Shown piece by piece: positions 22,264-32,430 of a DNA stretch of 64,000 nt. The notes under the pieces are model-generated. The model searched no databases, was not told the origin of the DNA, and saw nothing but the letters and a program-made list of their open reading frames with translations. This DNA is from Wolfiporia cocos (taxonomy: Eukaryota; Basidiomycota; Agaricomycetes; Polyporales; Phaeolaceae). Each line of letters starts with the position of its first letter. The stretch's first letter is position 1. The position numbers were made by a program, and so were the translations under genes. The stretch spans positions 744,001 to 808,000 of the forward strand of contig JACCLO010000014.1 in the NCBI GenBank assembly GCA_029448655.1, written 5' to 3'.

Positions 22264-25200
22264 ATGGCGCCTGCGCCCATCAAACCCAGCCCGAGTACGG
22301 GGTCAGACAAGGGTCAGAAACGAACAGATGACGAGGAGCTCAAACCATATGTGATAGTGAGCGATTTGGGCAAGGGCAGCTTCGCAACAGTATATCGGGG
22401 GTACAATGAGGTACGCTCCAATGTCTCAGTATCTCTGGCTGTGGGACGAGACCATTGTCATAGAACACGCACCAAGAGGTCGCCATTAAGACCGTGAACA
22501 GAGCAAATCTGAGCCCGAAGCTTTTGGAGAACTTGCAGGGCGAGATTGACATCCTTAAGAGGCTGTCGCACCGGCATATCACCAAGCTAATCGACATTGT
22601 GGTACGTGCTATATGCATGTAGTTAACAGCGGAGTATAATTCTCTACAGCACGCGGAACGCAACATATACCTGATCATTGAATTCTGCGCGGGTGGAGAC
22701 CTTTCAAACTACATCAAGAAGCGTGGGCGTGTCGAAGGGCTTGAATATGTGCCGTCGCCGGGTGCTGCCCCCATTTACTATCCACACCCAAGGACTGGCG
22801 GTCTGGATGAGATTGTAGTTCGTAGCTTTCTGCGGCAGCTCGGTAAGTCCAACCCAGTCCCTGGCTGATCCAGCGACTAAGCTGTCGGTTAGCCCGCGCT
22901 ATCAAGTTCCTTCGCCAACGCAATTACATTCACCGAGACATAAAGCCACAAGTGAGTAGCACTGTCGTGCTACTTTAGACTACACTGATGTACGCGCGTA
23001 GAATCTCCTCTTGAACCCAGCAGGCGCCGACGATATGGCACGAGGCCATCCTCTAGGAGTTCCTGTCCTCAAGGTCGCCGACTTCGGATTTGCTCGTTCA
23101 CTGCCCAGGGAAGTGATGGCGGAGACGCTGTGCGGCTCACCGTGCGTATACTCGTGACTTCATGAGAGCAGCTGTACTAACACCGCACAGACTGTACATG
23201 GCACCTGAGATCCTGCGGTACGAGAAGTATGACGCTAAGGCGGACCTTTGGTCGGTCGGCGCAGTGTTGTATGAGATGGCGGTCGGCAAGCCGCCTTTCC
23301 GGGCGTCAAATCATCTTGAACTCATCAAGAAGATCGAAGGTGCCAAAGGGATCAAGTTCCCTGACGAGGACCCGACCGTGCAGTCGCGGGCAGCCGCGGC
23401 TGGTGAGGAGCTCAAGCCCATCCCCGTTGATATCAAAAAACTCATTCGCTGCCTACTGAAGCGCATCCCGGCGGAGCGTTGCAGCTTCGAGGAGTTTTTC
23501 GGAAGCACTGCGATGGCTAAGTCGAAGTTCAGGCCCGCTCCACAGGCATGGGCGGAGGACACGACGGAGTACTCGGCGGACGGGCGCCCCGTCATCCCGG
23601 AACACCATCGCGTGATCCCGCCCGAGGTGCTTGATCCAAAGGCGATGATCCCTCCGAGTAAGTTTAACTTTAGGAGGCGAGAAGTCGTGAGCGGTACGTC
23701 CACACCACAAGACGGTCCCACCGGTAACAGGTGCGTGCACAATGCGTCTCACTCTTTGACAGTAGAGTTTATGGAGAACAGTCCCGCACAACCTTCCAAT
23801 GGCATCCCATCAGGTCCGCGGTCCGCTTCCTCATCTCCACGTTCAGGTCCATCACGGCCTTTGAGATCATCCCCACCGGAAGCGTCAGTCATACCCGGCG
23901 AGTCCGACGAAGACGGTCTTCTCCGGCGCGAGTACGTGCTCGTCGGAGACAGAACTGCCGTCGAAATGAACCGAGCTGTAGACGGTGAGGCTTTTCGGCC
24001 TGCTGTTTCCAAGGGAGTCACCAATGTACAATTACCCGCAGAACTCAGCTCTGTCCGCAGACGCCCATTGAGAGACCAGAGGATATACGCCACACCGTCC
24101 GCACCTGTTGACGCTGGACATGGCAAGGGTTATCCTGCCTCCGGGACCCCGTCACCAATCGCCGTCAACACGACATTCCCACCACCACCAAACCCCAACG
24201 TCCCTCCGCTCTCCTCATCCCCATCAAGCGTTGGCTCTCGCACGACGTCTAACGCCCTTACGCGTGCGCTCAACCTCGCGTCCAAGAAGCTTTTTGGCTC
24301 GTCTGGCACGCGAACCTCTCCCTACTATCGAGACTATGCCCCTTCGCCGTCTTCGTCGAGAAGACAGTCGATTTTGTCTGGGAAGAACGCAGGGCTTGGT
24401 CTACAAGCTGGCGGTATACGCGACCCGCTGGAGGACCAGCTCCTGGCGTCGCTAGAAGAGCTGGCGCAGAAGACTGAAGTGCTCACGCACTGGGCTGACG
24501 AATTATACGAGAAGGTCAAGGCTGTCCCGCAGAGTACGTCATGTCTCGTCTGTTTTTAAATAACACGGCGTTCTCACATATCATTACTTTAGAGCCTCTC
24601 CCCGATCCCAAAGCATTCACACGACGGGAGGGTGAGCCGGAACGATATGCCATGAAGAGGAGGCATGCGGACATAGAGGCGGAGTCGAACGCGATGACCT
24701 GCGTCGCCGTGTACATGCTCCTGATGTCGTTTTCGCAAACCGGCGTTACCAAACTGTGCAATTTCTACGAGCACATGCAGATGCGTGATCCCGATGGCGA
24801 GTGGGAAGTCAGCGAAGGCTTCGACGAAGGTCCGTGCCAGCCCGCGTCACTCTTCTTGGCACGACTAATGATCTGCACTACCTCATTTGCAGCGTTGACG
24901 TACTTCGAGGATAATTTCAATAAGGGCCACGATCGTGCGGCCCTCGTCAAGACATGGCTCCCGGCCAAATATACCGGGGCACCGACATTCCTCGACCAGA
25001 TGGTGTACGATCGCGCTCTCACGATGGTGCGTTGTTATTGGATGTGCAATTACGATATCTGTCTGATCATCACGCAGAGTCGCACGGCTGCACGGAAAGA
25101 ACTCTTCGACCAAGCAGATGCACCAGACGAGTGCGAGAAGCTGTACGAAGAGTCGCTGTGGCTTCTCTACGCTCTGCAGGACGATCTGTTGCAGAAAGAC

Positions 25201-25478
25201 AACCCCTACATGGACGAGGATAGGGCGTTGATATCCATGTGTACGTCTCCGGCCATGTCTTCGAGGACATCATTGACGGTTGTGGTGCAGGGATCAAGCG
25301 AACTAAGCTACGGCTCGTCCGATGCCGTGTTCGCATGGGTATGAGCCATCGTGACCGTGTCAAGGATGCACGTCTTGACAACAACCTTGACGATGTCACA
25401 CGGGATCCAGCTCCTTGGGACGCACAAGTTGCACAACCATCGCCCAGCAAACCTTCAGCGGCTCGGCCGATAAGTTGA
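22264..25478 (+). CDS. ATG1: Autophagy-initiating serine/threonine kinase Atg1
   Basis: Ten exons: 22264-22410, 22479-22601, 22650-22842, 22893-22951, 23002-23141, 23191-24533, 24593-24829, 24893-25026, 25078-25240 and 25291-25478, giving 908 aa. Atg1 starts autophagosome formation with Atg13 and Atg17 and is controlled by TORC1. The kinase domain is residues about 29-330: [11 protein letters not shown] (P-loop), VAIKTV (Lys), HRDIKPQNLLLN (catalytic loop), DFGFARS and [10 protein letters not shown] long Ser/Pro-rich linker follows. The C-terminal tandem MIT region has LSRTAAR-like [12 protein letters not shown] and ends with [12 protein letters not shown]. Genes for other autophagy factors are not nearby. 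A 39-nt in-frame stretch at 23724-23762 (GTAACAG...TTTGACAG) could be a retained or optional intron. Confidence 0.94.
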
Positions 25479-25747
25479 TCGCCCGATTTCACCTTCTCTT
25501 TCGCACCACTTCGCTAGATGAGTCAATCTGCGTATCCTCTTGGGTGTAGTATAGTCTGCTGTCTCTTCGCGCTGGTATCATCTGTATTGACCTGTTGTGT
25601 GTACTGGTATCCGTGGACCTTCACTTGTGCTCATCTCTAAGACTTTCGCACATTCGCATTGTACTGCTATAGCATTGCTTATACTTACGTTAATATAATT
25701 ATTGTCTATATTCGGACTCCCACCGTCCGGTAGGTTCGGTAGGATTA

Positions 25748-26805
25748 TCAGAAATCGAAGCTTTTATTCAAATCTTCTTGCAAGTGTTCGCGCATTCCTG
25801 GGGGGAGTATCGGCTCTCCGCGTTTATCTGCAATGTATTCTGGAGTGAACAGCTAACATATTGGCGCTCCGAAAGGGAAAAGGCCAAGAACATACTGAAA
25901 GGCATCTCAACGCTCTCTTTTGAGTTGAACACTATGGTTGGATGATCCTAAACGTGGAGTCAGTACCCTCCCCATCGCATGTGGCTTTGGTAAAAATCTA
26001 GTATGATATCAGTGCTACGTTGCTTGTACCTGCTCTGCAGCGCAGGTACAAGCATAATAGCACTGGTATCGTGAAAGAAGGAGCTTAGAACATTCTCGGG
26101 AGGGACATACAACATAGGGAATCTTTGAGAGAGGGACTGCCGCATCGGTCAGTACACTGTTTGCCCCAATTAAAATGAGGCACCAACTTTTGTCCTGGAC
26201 CACCAGCTTTGTAACACCGAGTGCGGTATCTGTTGTCATCTGTACTGGTCCCAGGTGTCTGTTCGGAAACCCCAAGACGCGGAGCTCTCCGGTTCTGTCT
26301 CGGGGTGGGTCATCGCCTGGAGTCACCTCAGCAATTGCTCTCTCCTGACAGTATCGCTCGCGTACCCAAGATACCCTGCATGCTAGCAAGTGAGACGTAA
26401 TATTGGGGGACATGTCAAGACCAATATACGTACCCCAAAGAGGAACCACTCGAATTCCCCGTCACCGTCACTCGGCGATAGCTCCTTTTCCGCCCGTGGA
26501 TCTAGCAGACAAACCTTCTCGATGGGCACGCCGCGTTTTTCCATGAGATCCATGACGGAGATCGTGTGCGTCGACGCCTCAGCAGTGTCTTCGCGTTCTG
26601 CCGTATCCGAGAATAACGAGGAGAGTGTCTTGCACGACGATTGTGACAGGTGCGTGAATTCAACGTGCGCCCCCGTACCCGCCAAACTGCGCATGTGCTG
26701 CGTAATATGAATGAGTATAGCGCAGTCCGAAGACGGACGGCTCACCATGTACTCGAGCTCGACCCATCTGGGGATCGCCTTCGAGGATTCCTCATCCTCT
26801 TCCAT
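25748..26805 (-). CDS. SFM1: SPOUT-fold protein arginine methyltransferase Sfm1
   Basis: Seven exons: 26805-26746, 26697-26434, 26375-26366 (10 nt), 26316-26188, 26136-26111, 25947-25896 and 25839-25748, summing to 633 nt, 210 aa, matching the roughly 213 aa of yeast Sfm1. In yeast the enzyme monomethylates an arginine of ribosomal protein uS3. Family marks are PRWVELEYMH, KVCLLDPRAEKELSP, FEWFLFGGILGDDPPRDRTG, GFPNRHLGPVQMTTDTALGV, IPYVDHPTI and VEMPFQYIADKRGEPILPPG. The GGIL motif is completed only by the 10-nt exon. Intron 5 is long (163 nt) and holds a strong hairpin. The gene is tail to tail with ATG1. Confidence 0.93.
26005..26070. other. Long hairpin in SFM1 intron 5
   Basis: This is a near-perfect inverted repeat. 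GATATCAGTGCTA (26005-26017) pairs with TAGCACTGGTATC (26058-26070) with one G-U. GCTTGTACCTGC (26022-26033) pairs perfectly with GCAGGTACAAGC (26042-26053). A 4x4 internal loop separates the two stems and the apical loop is 8 nt. It could fold in the intron RNA as a small-RNA precursor, be a splicing structure, or be a tiny inverted-repeat element. Confidence 0.85.
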
Positions 26806-27145
26806 ATGTTCTAGGAAGATATGAGATACAGTAGACTTGATTCCGACAAAGAAGACCGACCGACAACGTATGTGAAAGCCATAAGGGAGTCTGCTTGTAC
26901 TGATTTGAGGTAAGCCGCCGATGCAGGTTCAACCTAGAATCAAGTTGATCGGCTTGATGGGCGCTTGTGATCGATCGTGGGGTGGCGTGCGCGTAGCTGG
27001 CTGCTGATCGATCATATGATCCTTCCTGAGCCTGGAGCGTCACTTGAATACCAAGGACTCGAATGACGAGCATCAGCAGGCCGGAAACAATCAGCGAACG
27101 CTGCAAAATATGCAAGACCATAATGGCTGTGGTTACGCTTTATAA
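26806..27145. other. Interval between SFM1 and tRNA-Gly
   Basis: About 340 bp forming the SFM1 upstream region. I see no gene, repeat or clear promoter motif. Confidence 0.4.
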
Positions 27146-27225
27146 GCACTAATGGGGTAGTGGTAACCTGGGTCGTTGCCATATATAGTATCGACCCGCC
27201 GCGAGTTCGATTCTCGCTTAGTGCA
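27146..27225 (+). tRNA. tRNA-Gly(GCC) with a 9-nt intron
   Basis: The acceptor arm GCACTAA pairs with TTAGTGC, followed by discriminator A. The D-arm region is GGGTAGTGGTAACCT. The anticodon stem GGTCG pairs with CGACC. The loop TTGCCA plus T gives anticodon GCC, interrupted after position 37 by about nine bases (TATATAGTA or the equivalent register). The T-arm GCGAG-TTCGATT-CTCGC is perfect and provides the B box. The spliced tRNA is 71 nt, close to the yeast Gly(GCC) shape. A run of Ts near 27283 is the first plausible Pol III terminator. Confidence 0.9.
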
Positions 27226-27774
27226 TCTCCAGAGTGAAGGTTCATTTACCCTCATTGACCTGCTATTGATTGACATACCCTTCTTTTTTGCGTTGATACA
27301 CTCTGAACACTTGCTCCAGCTCCGAGACATTCGAAAGAGGAAGATGTGGTGCATCACGAGATAAAGATTTCAGCGTGTTCAGCACAGCCGTCAAAATGCT
27401 ACCACAAACAAACGGGAACTTGATTCGAGTAAAACATCAGCCATGCTATGTATCGCCACCATGGGTCGTCATAGTTCATAATTCCTGTCTCAGCTGGGCT
27501 TGGTGCACATGCGACACACAATAATCAGTGGACCGAGAGCCTTATAGGGGACTAATAGGCCCCGAGAGGTTGGCATCTTGAGTCTAAATTAGAAGTTTTG
27601 CTCAACAAGGATGAACGTAGGTATCATTGCTACGACGTTGTGCTACGTTCAACCTCGATCGGTGGGGTGTTGGCAAGTAGTAGCAACCGGGTCCACTTGA
27701 GGCACTGGTTTAGTTTTTGCGCACTGTAGGACGAAGCATTCCGATCTAGGGTTGCACACACATTGTCCGAATCA
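27226..27774. other. Interval between tRNA-Gly and the Nudix gene
   Basis: About 550 bp with no supported gene. It includes a T6 run near 27283 that may end the tRNA transcript, and the probable 3' untranslated region of the Nudix gene. Confidence 0.4.
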
Positions 27775-29060
27775 TCACCAGCTCTCATACTCAAACCGTC
27801 CATGCAAGCGCGTGATGATTTCTTGGTAATCGGGCTCATTCTCGGGGGTTATATGTCCATGTCGAATCATGAAGTCGAGCAGGACTTTCATATCGGAATT
27901 AAGAGAAATGCGTCAGTCTCTACACAAGAAACGCGGGATAGCACGCACCAAGGGCTGTATTCGGCTTGAACAGCCCTGCCCGCATGCGGTCCACAACCTC
28001 ATCAAGAGGCAAGAGCTATGCGTGATCAGTTGTACAGGAAGGCGAGACGAAACGACGTCGTTACGGACCTCGAAGGACTCGACCTCCCCATCGAGGGGCT
28101 TGGGAGCAAACGGTGTCTGGTCTACACCTGACGGCACCCGCAGGTCATAGACATACCTGAAAGATAACTCTATGATCAGCGCAACAAACGACTGTCCTCA
28201 ATTAGGATACGCACTCGACCTCAGGCTGGAGCCACCCCGCGCCCGTGCTGCGGCCGCACACATCAGCCGACATACACATCCCACGGCGCAGACACACACC
28301 GGAAGAAATAGCTGACGCTCCCGACGGTGCGCGCGTGTGCACGCGTGACGTCCGGGGCAATGCTTCCCTCCTCCGTCGCCTCCTTCACAAGGCTCTCGAA
28401 CGCGCCCATGCCCGCGGGGATCCCGCCCGCGATGCTGTTGTCGAGGTACCCGGGCCACGTCTGCTTCGTGCGCGCGCGGGTCGGCACCCACACGCGGCAC
28501 GCCGCGCGCTCCCCCTCCTCCTCGTAGATCGTCATGTGCACGCCGTACGTGACCGCGCCGAACAGCGCGCACGCCGCGCGCTCCATCGCGAACGCAAAGT
28601 TGCGCGCGTCCTCCCCCGCGTCGCGGTCAGCGCGCTCGTCCCCCGCGTCGCGCGGCGCGTCATGCGGCCCGAACGGGTCGCGGTAGATGGGGTAGAGCTC
28701 GCTGCGCCACTTGCGCGGGCCGACGACGTCCGGCCAGAGGCCCGCGTCCCGCCACCGCTCGCACGTCTCGCGCATGACGCGCGTGCGCGCCGCGGGCGTC
28801 GCGATGTGCGCGGCGAACGCGACGGTCTCCCGCCCGCCATGAATGCAGAACTCCCAGGGCGGGGGGCCGGTCGCGTGTGCGTTCTCTACACGGAGCTGCG
28901 CGACGATCGCGGGGCGGAGGAGGCCGATTGCGGGGGCGTGCGCATCTGTCGTGAGGAGCCAGGGGACGAGGGTCTCGCCTGCGTTTGCAAGGCGGAAGTT
29001 GTCGCAGGTCTGCAGGAGCTGGAGGAAGGTCTGCAGCGCAGTTGGGACTGGTCCGACCAT
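27775..29060 (-). CDS. Nudix hydrolase, DUF4743 / thiamine pyrophosphokinase-related
   Basis: Five exons: 29060-28300, 28247-28215, 28156-28069, 28015-27949 and 27884-27775, giving 352 aa. The N-terminal part (to about residue 160) is the DUF4743-type domain of fungal and plant Nudix proteins annotated as thiamine pyrophosphokinase-related. The Nudix fold follows, with [19 protein letters not shown] and [10 protein letters not shown], a Nudix box variant (GxxxxE..REA.EEGS) in which the usual REA is KEA. The end is [15 protein letters not shown] and [20 protein letters not shown], also typical of the family. The substrate is unknown; oxidised thiamine diphosphates are one reported class. The first in-frame ATG was used. 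The 5' exon is very GC-rich with strong C at third positions. Confidence 0.85.
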
Positions 29061-30207
29061 CTTGCGAGACACTTGATCACTAAGCTGGGGAAATCAGCTT
29101 GTGTAGGTTCATACCCGAGATCTCTCTTGTCTCGATCTAACCAGATCTAATCATACTATGTAGATTGTTTGTCATGAGCACCGATACTATGGCTGGATCC
29201 CTTCTGCAATCGATTCTGCAAGGGAAGCATTGCATTGGAGAATATAAAGTAATTTATGCAGATGCTCTACATATGAATAATTTTCATGTCGTTGTGCACC
29301 ATGATAAATCAAAGCTCCGAGGACTTGGGGTATGACATAATTTGTAAGATCTGGCGCGATCCTATGATCTGAGCTCTCTGGCGCTGTTATATGATGGCAC
29401 ACACTTGAGATAATATAGATCCCATGTTTCCGGAGCAGGCATCAGGCCGTTGCGAAGATATTCAAGAACCATAGTGCAGGCGTGACATCACGCTTTTTTT
29501 AATTCCGATTCGGCAAATAGCAGTGACTTGTGACTATCTGTGACGCAGGCGTCTACCGGTATCAACTCCACGCCACATTCTATATCTTAACCACTGTGGA
29601 TTGGATCCTAGGCTGACTTAGAGACTGGAAGTTGCCGGGAGACAAACGGGCATGCACTGCTTGCTTTTTCGCGTACCATCAAAATTTGTGCAGAAGGGGT
29701 CCAGCCAAAGTCGCATTTGATGGGTGCCACTCACTTCATAAACTCGACTTGATTGACATCCGTAGACGGTGTTCTTCATGCAATACGACTTAAGTCCTGG
29801 CAAACCGCCGGCCGAATCATTCGGAGTATCAACTTACCGGGACCGCTGAGGGTGCCTCGGAGCCGTCGGTGGATCCTATGTGCTATGTGCGAGATGCTGT
29901 CACGGCGCCATAAATACATCCCAAGTCCCATGCCTTCCACATGCTTCCAAAGTCTCTCGGTGGCTCAGTGGGGCCCGCAATAGACATTCTCTATTACATC
30001 GGATGTCGAGTGTGGGTATCCTTCTACCACCAGGCTTAATCATGCATCTGCTGCTTGTAGCACCGATTCTTCTCTGGCTGCGAGTACTCGCTGACACCAT
30101 CCTGTCATGGAGTATCGCCGTTTATAAGAGCTGCCTGGCCGCGGCCCGCAGTCTGCATCCTACATCCTACATCTCTCACTTACACACACAAAGTCTTCTG
30201 AACTGCA
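29061..30207. other. Divergent region upstream of Nudix and AAD genes
   Basis: About 1.15 kb between divergently transcribed genes, AT-rich relative to the Nudix exon. No gene is supported. The AAD-proximal end contains the TATA element listed separately. Confidence 0.45.
30121..30128 (+). promoter_or_regulatory. TATA box of the aryl-alcohol dehydrogenase gene
   Basis: TTTATAAG lies 80 bp upstream of the ATG at 30208, with a pyrimidine-rich leader in between. Confidence 0.6.
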
Positions 30208-31800
30208 ATGGCTCAAGCATCCCGCATCTCCAAGTTCTGGACTCCTGCTCCCGAGCCGTCGACAAAGCTCGGTCGCCACCGCCAGCTTGCGCCACTCGCA
30301 GGCGTGCACGTCTCGCCCATCTGCCTCGGTGCGATGAGCATCGGCGACCAGTGGGGGCCGCTCGGCATGGGCCAAATGGACAAGGAGAGCAGCTTCAAGC
30401 TGCTCGACGCGTTCTACGAGGCGGGCGGCAATTTCATTGACACGGCAAGCAACTATCAGGAGGAGACCTCCGAGATGTTTGTCGGCGAGTGGATGGAGGC
30501 GCGCGGCGTGCGCGACCAGATGGTCGTCGCGACGAAGGTGCGCATGCGCTGCAGGACGGTGTGGCGAATAGGTTTGCTGATGGCTTGGAAATGTCCAGTA
30601 CACGACGAACTTCAAGCGCGCCGCGAATATCCCGCAAAAGACGTCCTATGTGGGGAACAACATGAAATCCCTGCACATCTCGGTCGAGGCGTCCCTCAAG
30701 AAGCTGCGCACGGACTACATCGACATCCTGTACGTGCACTGGGTGCGTACCTCCTCGTGTCCTCGCGTCCACGCCCACGCTCACGCGCACACAGTGGGAC
30801 TGGCACACCAGCGTCGAGGAGGTTATGAACGGCCTGCACCACCTCGTCGCGCAGGGGAAGGTCCTCTATCTGGTACGTCCCCTCCCGCCCCACGCGCGCG
30901 CAGTGCTGACGGCGCGCAGGGCATCTCGGACACGCCCGCGTGGATCGTCGCCAAGGCGAACACGTACGCGCGGATGGCGGGAAAGACACCGTTCGTGATC
31001 TACCAGGGCGCGTGGAGCATCCTCCAGCGCGACTTTGAGCGCGAGATCATCCCCATGGCGCTCGCAGAGGGTGCGCGTTCCTCCCTATTATGCGTGCCCG
31101 CGGCGCCGTGGTGAGGTGAGGTGACTGCTGACCGCTGACTGGCCGACAGGCATGGCGCTCGCGCCGTGGAATGTTCTGGCGTCGGGCAGGATCCGGACGG
31201 ACGCAGAGGAGGAGCGCAGGCGCCAGACGGGCGAGAAAGGTCCGCTGACACCGGCATTTTCTGTGGCCATACGTATGCGCTGACACTGCGAACCACAGGC
31301 CGCACGATCGCCAGCGACCAGTGGGAACGGACGCCGGACCAGCGCAAGGTATGCCAGGCGCTCGAGAAGGTCGCCGCCGATGTCGGCGCGCGGAGCATCA
31401 CCTCCGGTGAGCATTCCCATCCCACAGCACCCCGCGACGCGGCCCGGAGCTGACGCGCGGATGTGCCAGTGGCGATTGCGTATGTGATGCAGAAGACGCC
31501 GTACGTGTTCCCGATCGTCGGCGGGCGCAAGGTCGAGCACCTCATGGACAACATCGACGCGCTGAACGTCGCGCTCAGCCCCGAGCAGATCGCGTTCCTC
31601 GAGAGCGTGCTGCCGTTCGATGTCGGCTTCCCGCAGAGCATGATTGTGAGTCCTTTGGTTCTGTTGGGGGACGCTGCGGCGATGTTGGCTGACACGACGC
31701 ACCATAGGGCGATGGCTCAGACTACAACCCAATCTTCAAGTCCGCGGGCAACTTCGACATTTGGCCGGCCCCGCAGCCGATTCGGCCGAGACAGGCATAG
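30208..31800 (+). CDS. Aryl-alcohol dehydrogenase-type aldo-keto reductase
   Basis: Eight exons: 30208-30537, 30599-30742, 30795-30872, 30920-31070, 31150-31239, 31299-31406, 31470-31645 and 31708-31800, giving 389 aa. The protein is of the AAD family, NADP(H)-dependent reductases of aromatic aldehydes that recycle aryl alcohols during lignin attack. The AKR catalytic set is visible: Asp and Tyr in FIDTASNYQ, Lys in VVATKYTTNF and His in [21 protein letters not shown] and [20 protein letters not shown] (nucleotide binding) are also present. A TATA box at 30121 and a short leader suggest regulated expression. No signal peptide is seen; cytosolic. Confidence 0.93.
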
Positions 31801-32430
31801 GGGATGGATGATGATCTCAGCGCACCTCGTCAGCGCACCTCGACCGAGCTTTGATGTCCTGTACACGTCTAAGTGTATTTCCGAGCTTTGTAAAACTCGC
31901 GATGGAGATTTTTTCTCGTATGGTCTGCACGATGGAACGAACACTGCTCCAGGTGAATCGGTAGATTCGACGGACATCAGACGACAATGAGCCAAGTTCC
32001 TCCCTCCCCTCAATGTTCGATTTGGCCCGTTGACTTCCCAACATCGCACATGCTGTCTGCTTTTATATCCATGCGCCTTGCTGACGGCCAATCCACGAAC
32101 CCACGGACTGATTAAGTCATAGGCGAGGGTGAGAGATTATAGTGCGCAATCAGCCAGGTAGATTATTTAAAACGCGAAGGCGGTATGATGCGATGGCGCT
32201 GTGGCACTATCGTCCGGGCGACGTCTGATATATATCTCTTCAGACATGATAGGATACATTATCTCGTGAGCGGTTTCAAGACGAGTATGTAGTCACAACC
32301 GTCCCCTCCGCAAGTAACGAATTCTCTTTGGGCTCGTTGGCCGGATGGTCTGACTTAATATTTTCTGCCACGGTATCGTCATTTTCCCTGGTCAGCGCAT
32401 TGCCAACAGCCAAGGTCCCTTCACCCTGGA
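31801..32430. other. Convergent interval AAD-MFS
   Basis: About 630 bp at the 3' ends of the AAD and MFS genes. No gene or repeat was recognised. Confidence 0.45.

Noticed and set aside
28245..29150. A 301-codon plus-strand open frame
   Set aside because: It is antisense to the GC-rich first exon of the Nudix gene. Its Arg/Ala-rich composition is a by-product of strong C/G third positions, and the minus strand has conserved domains.
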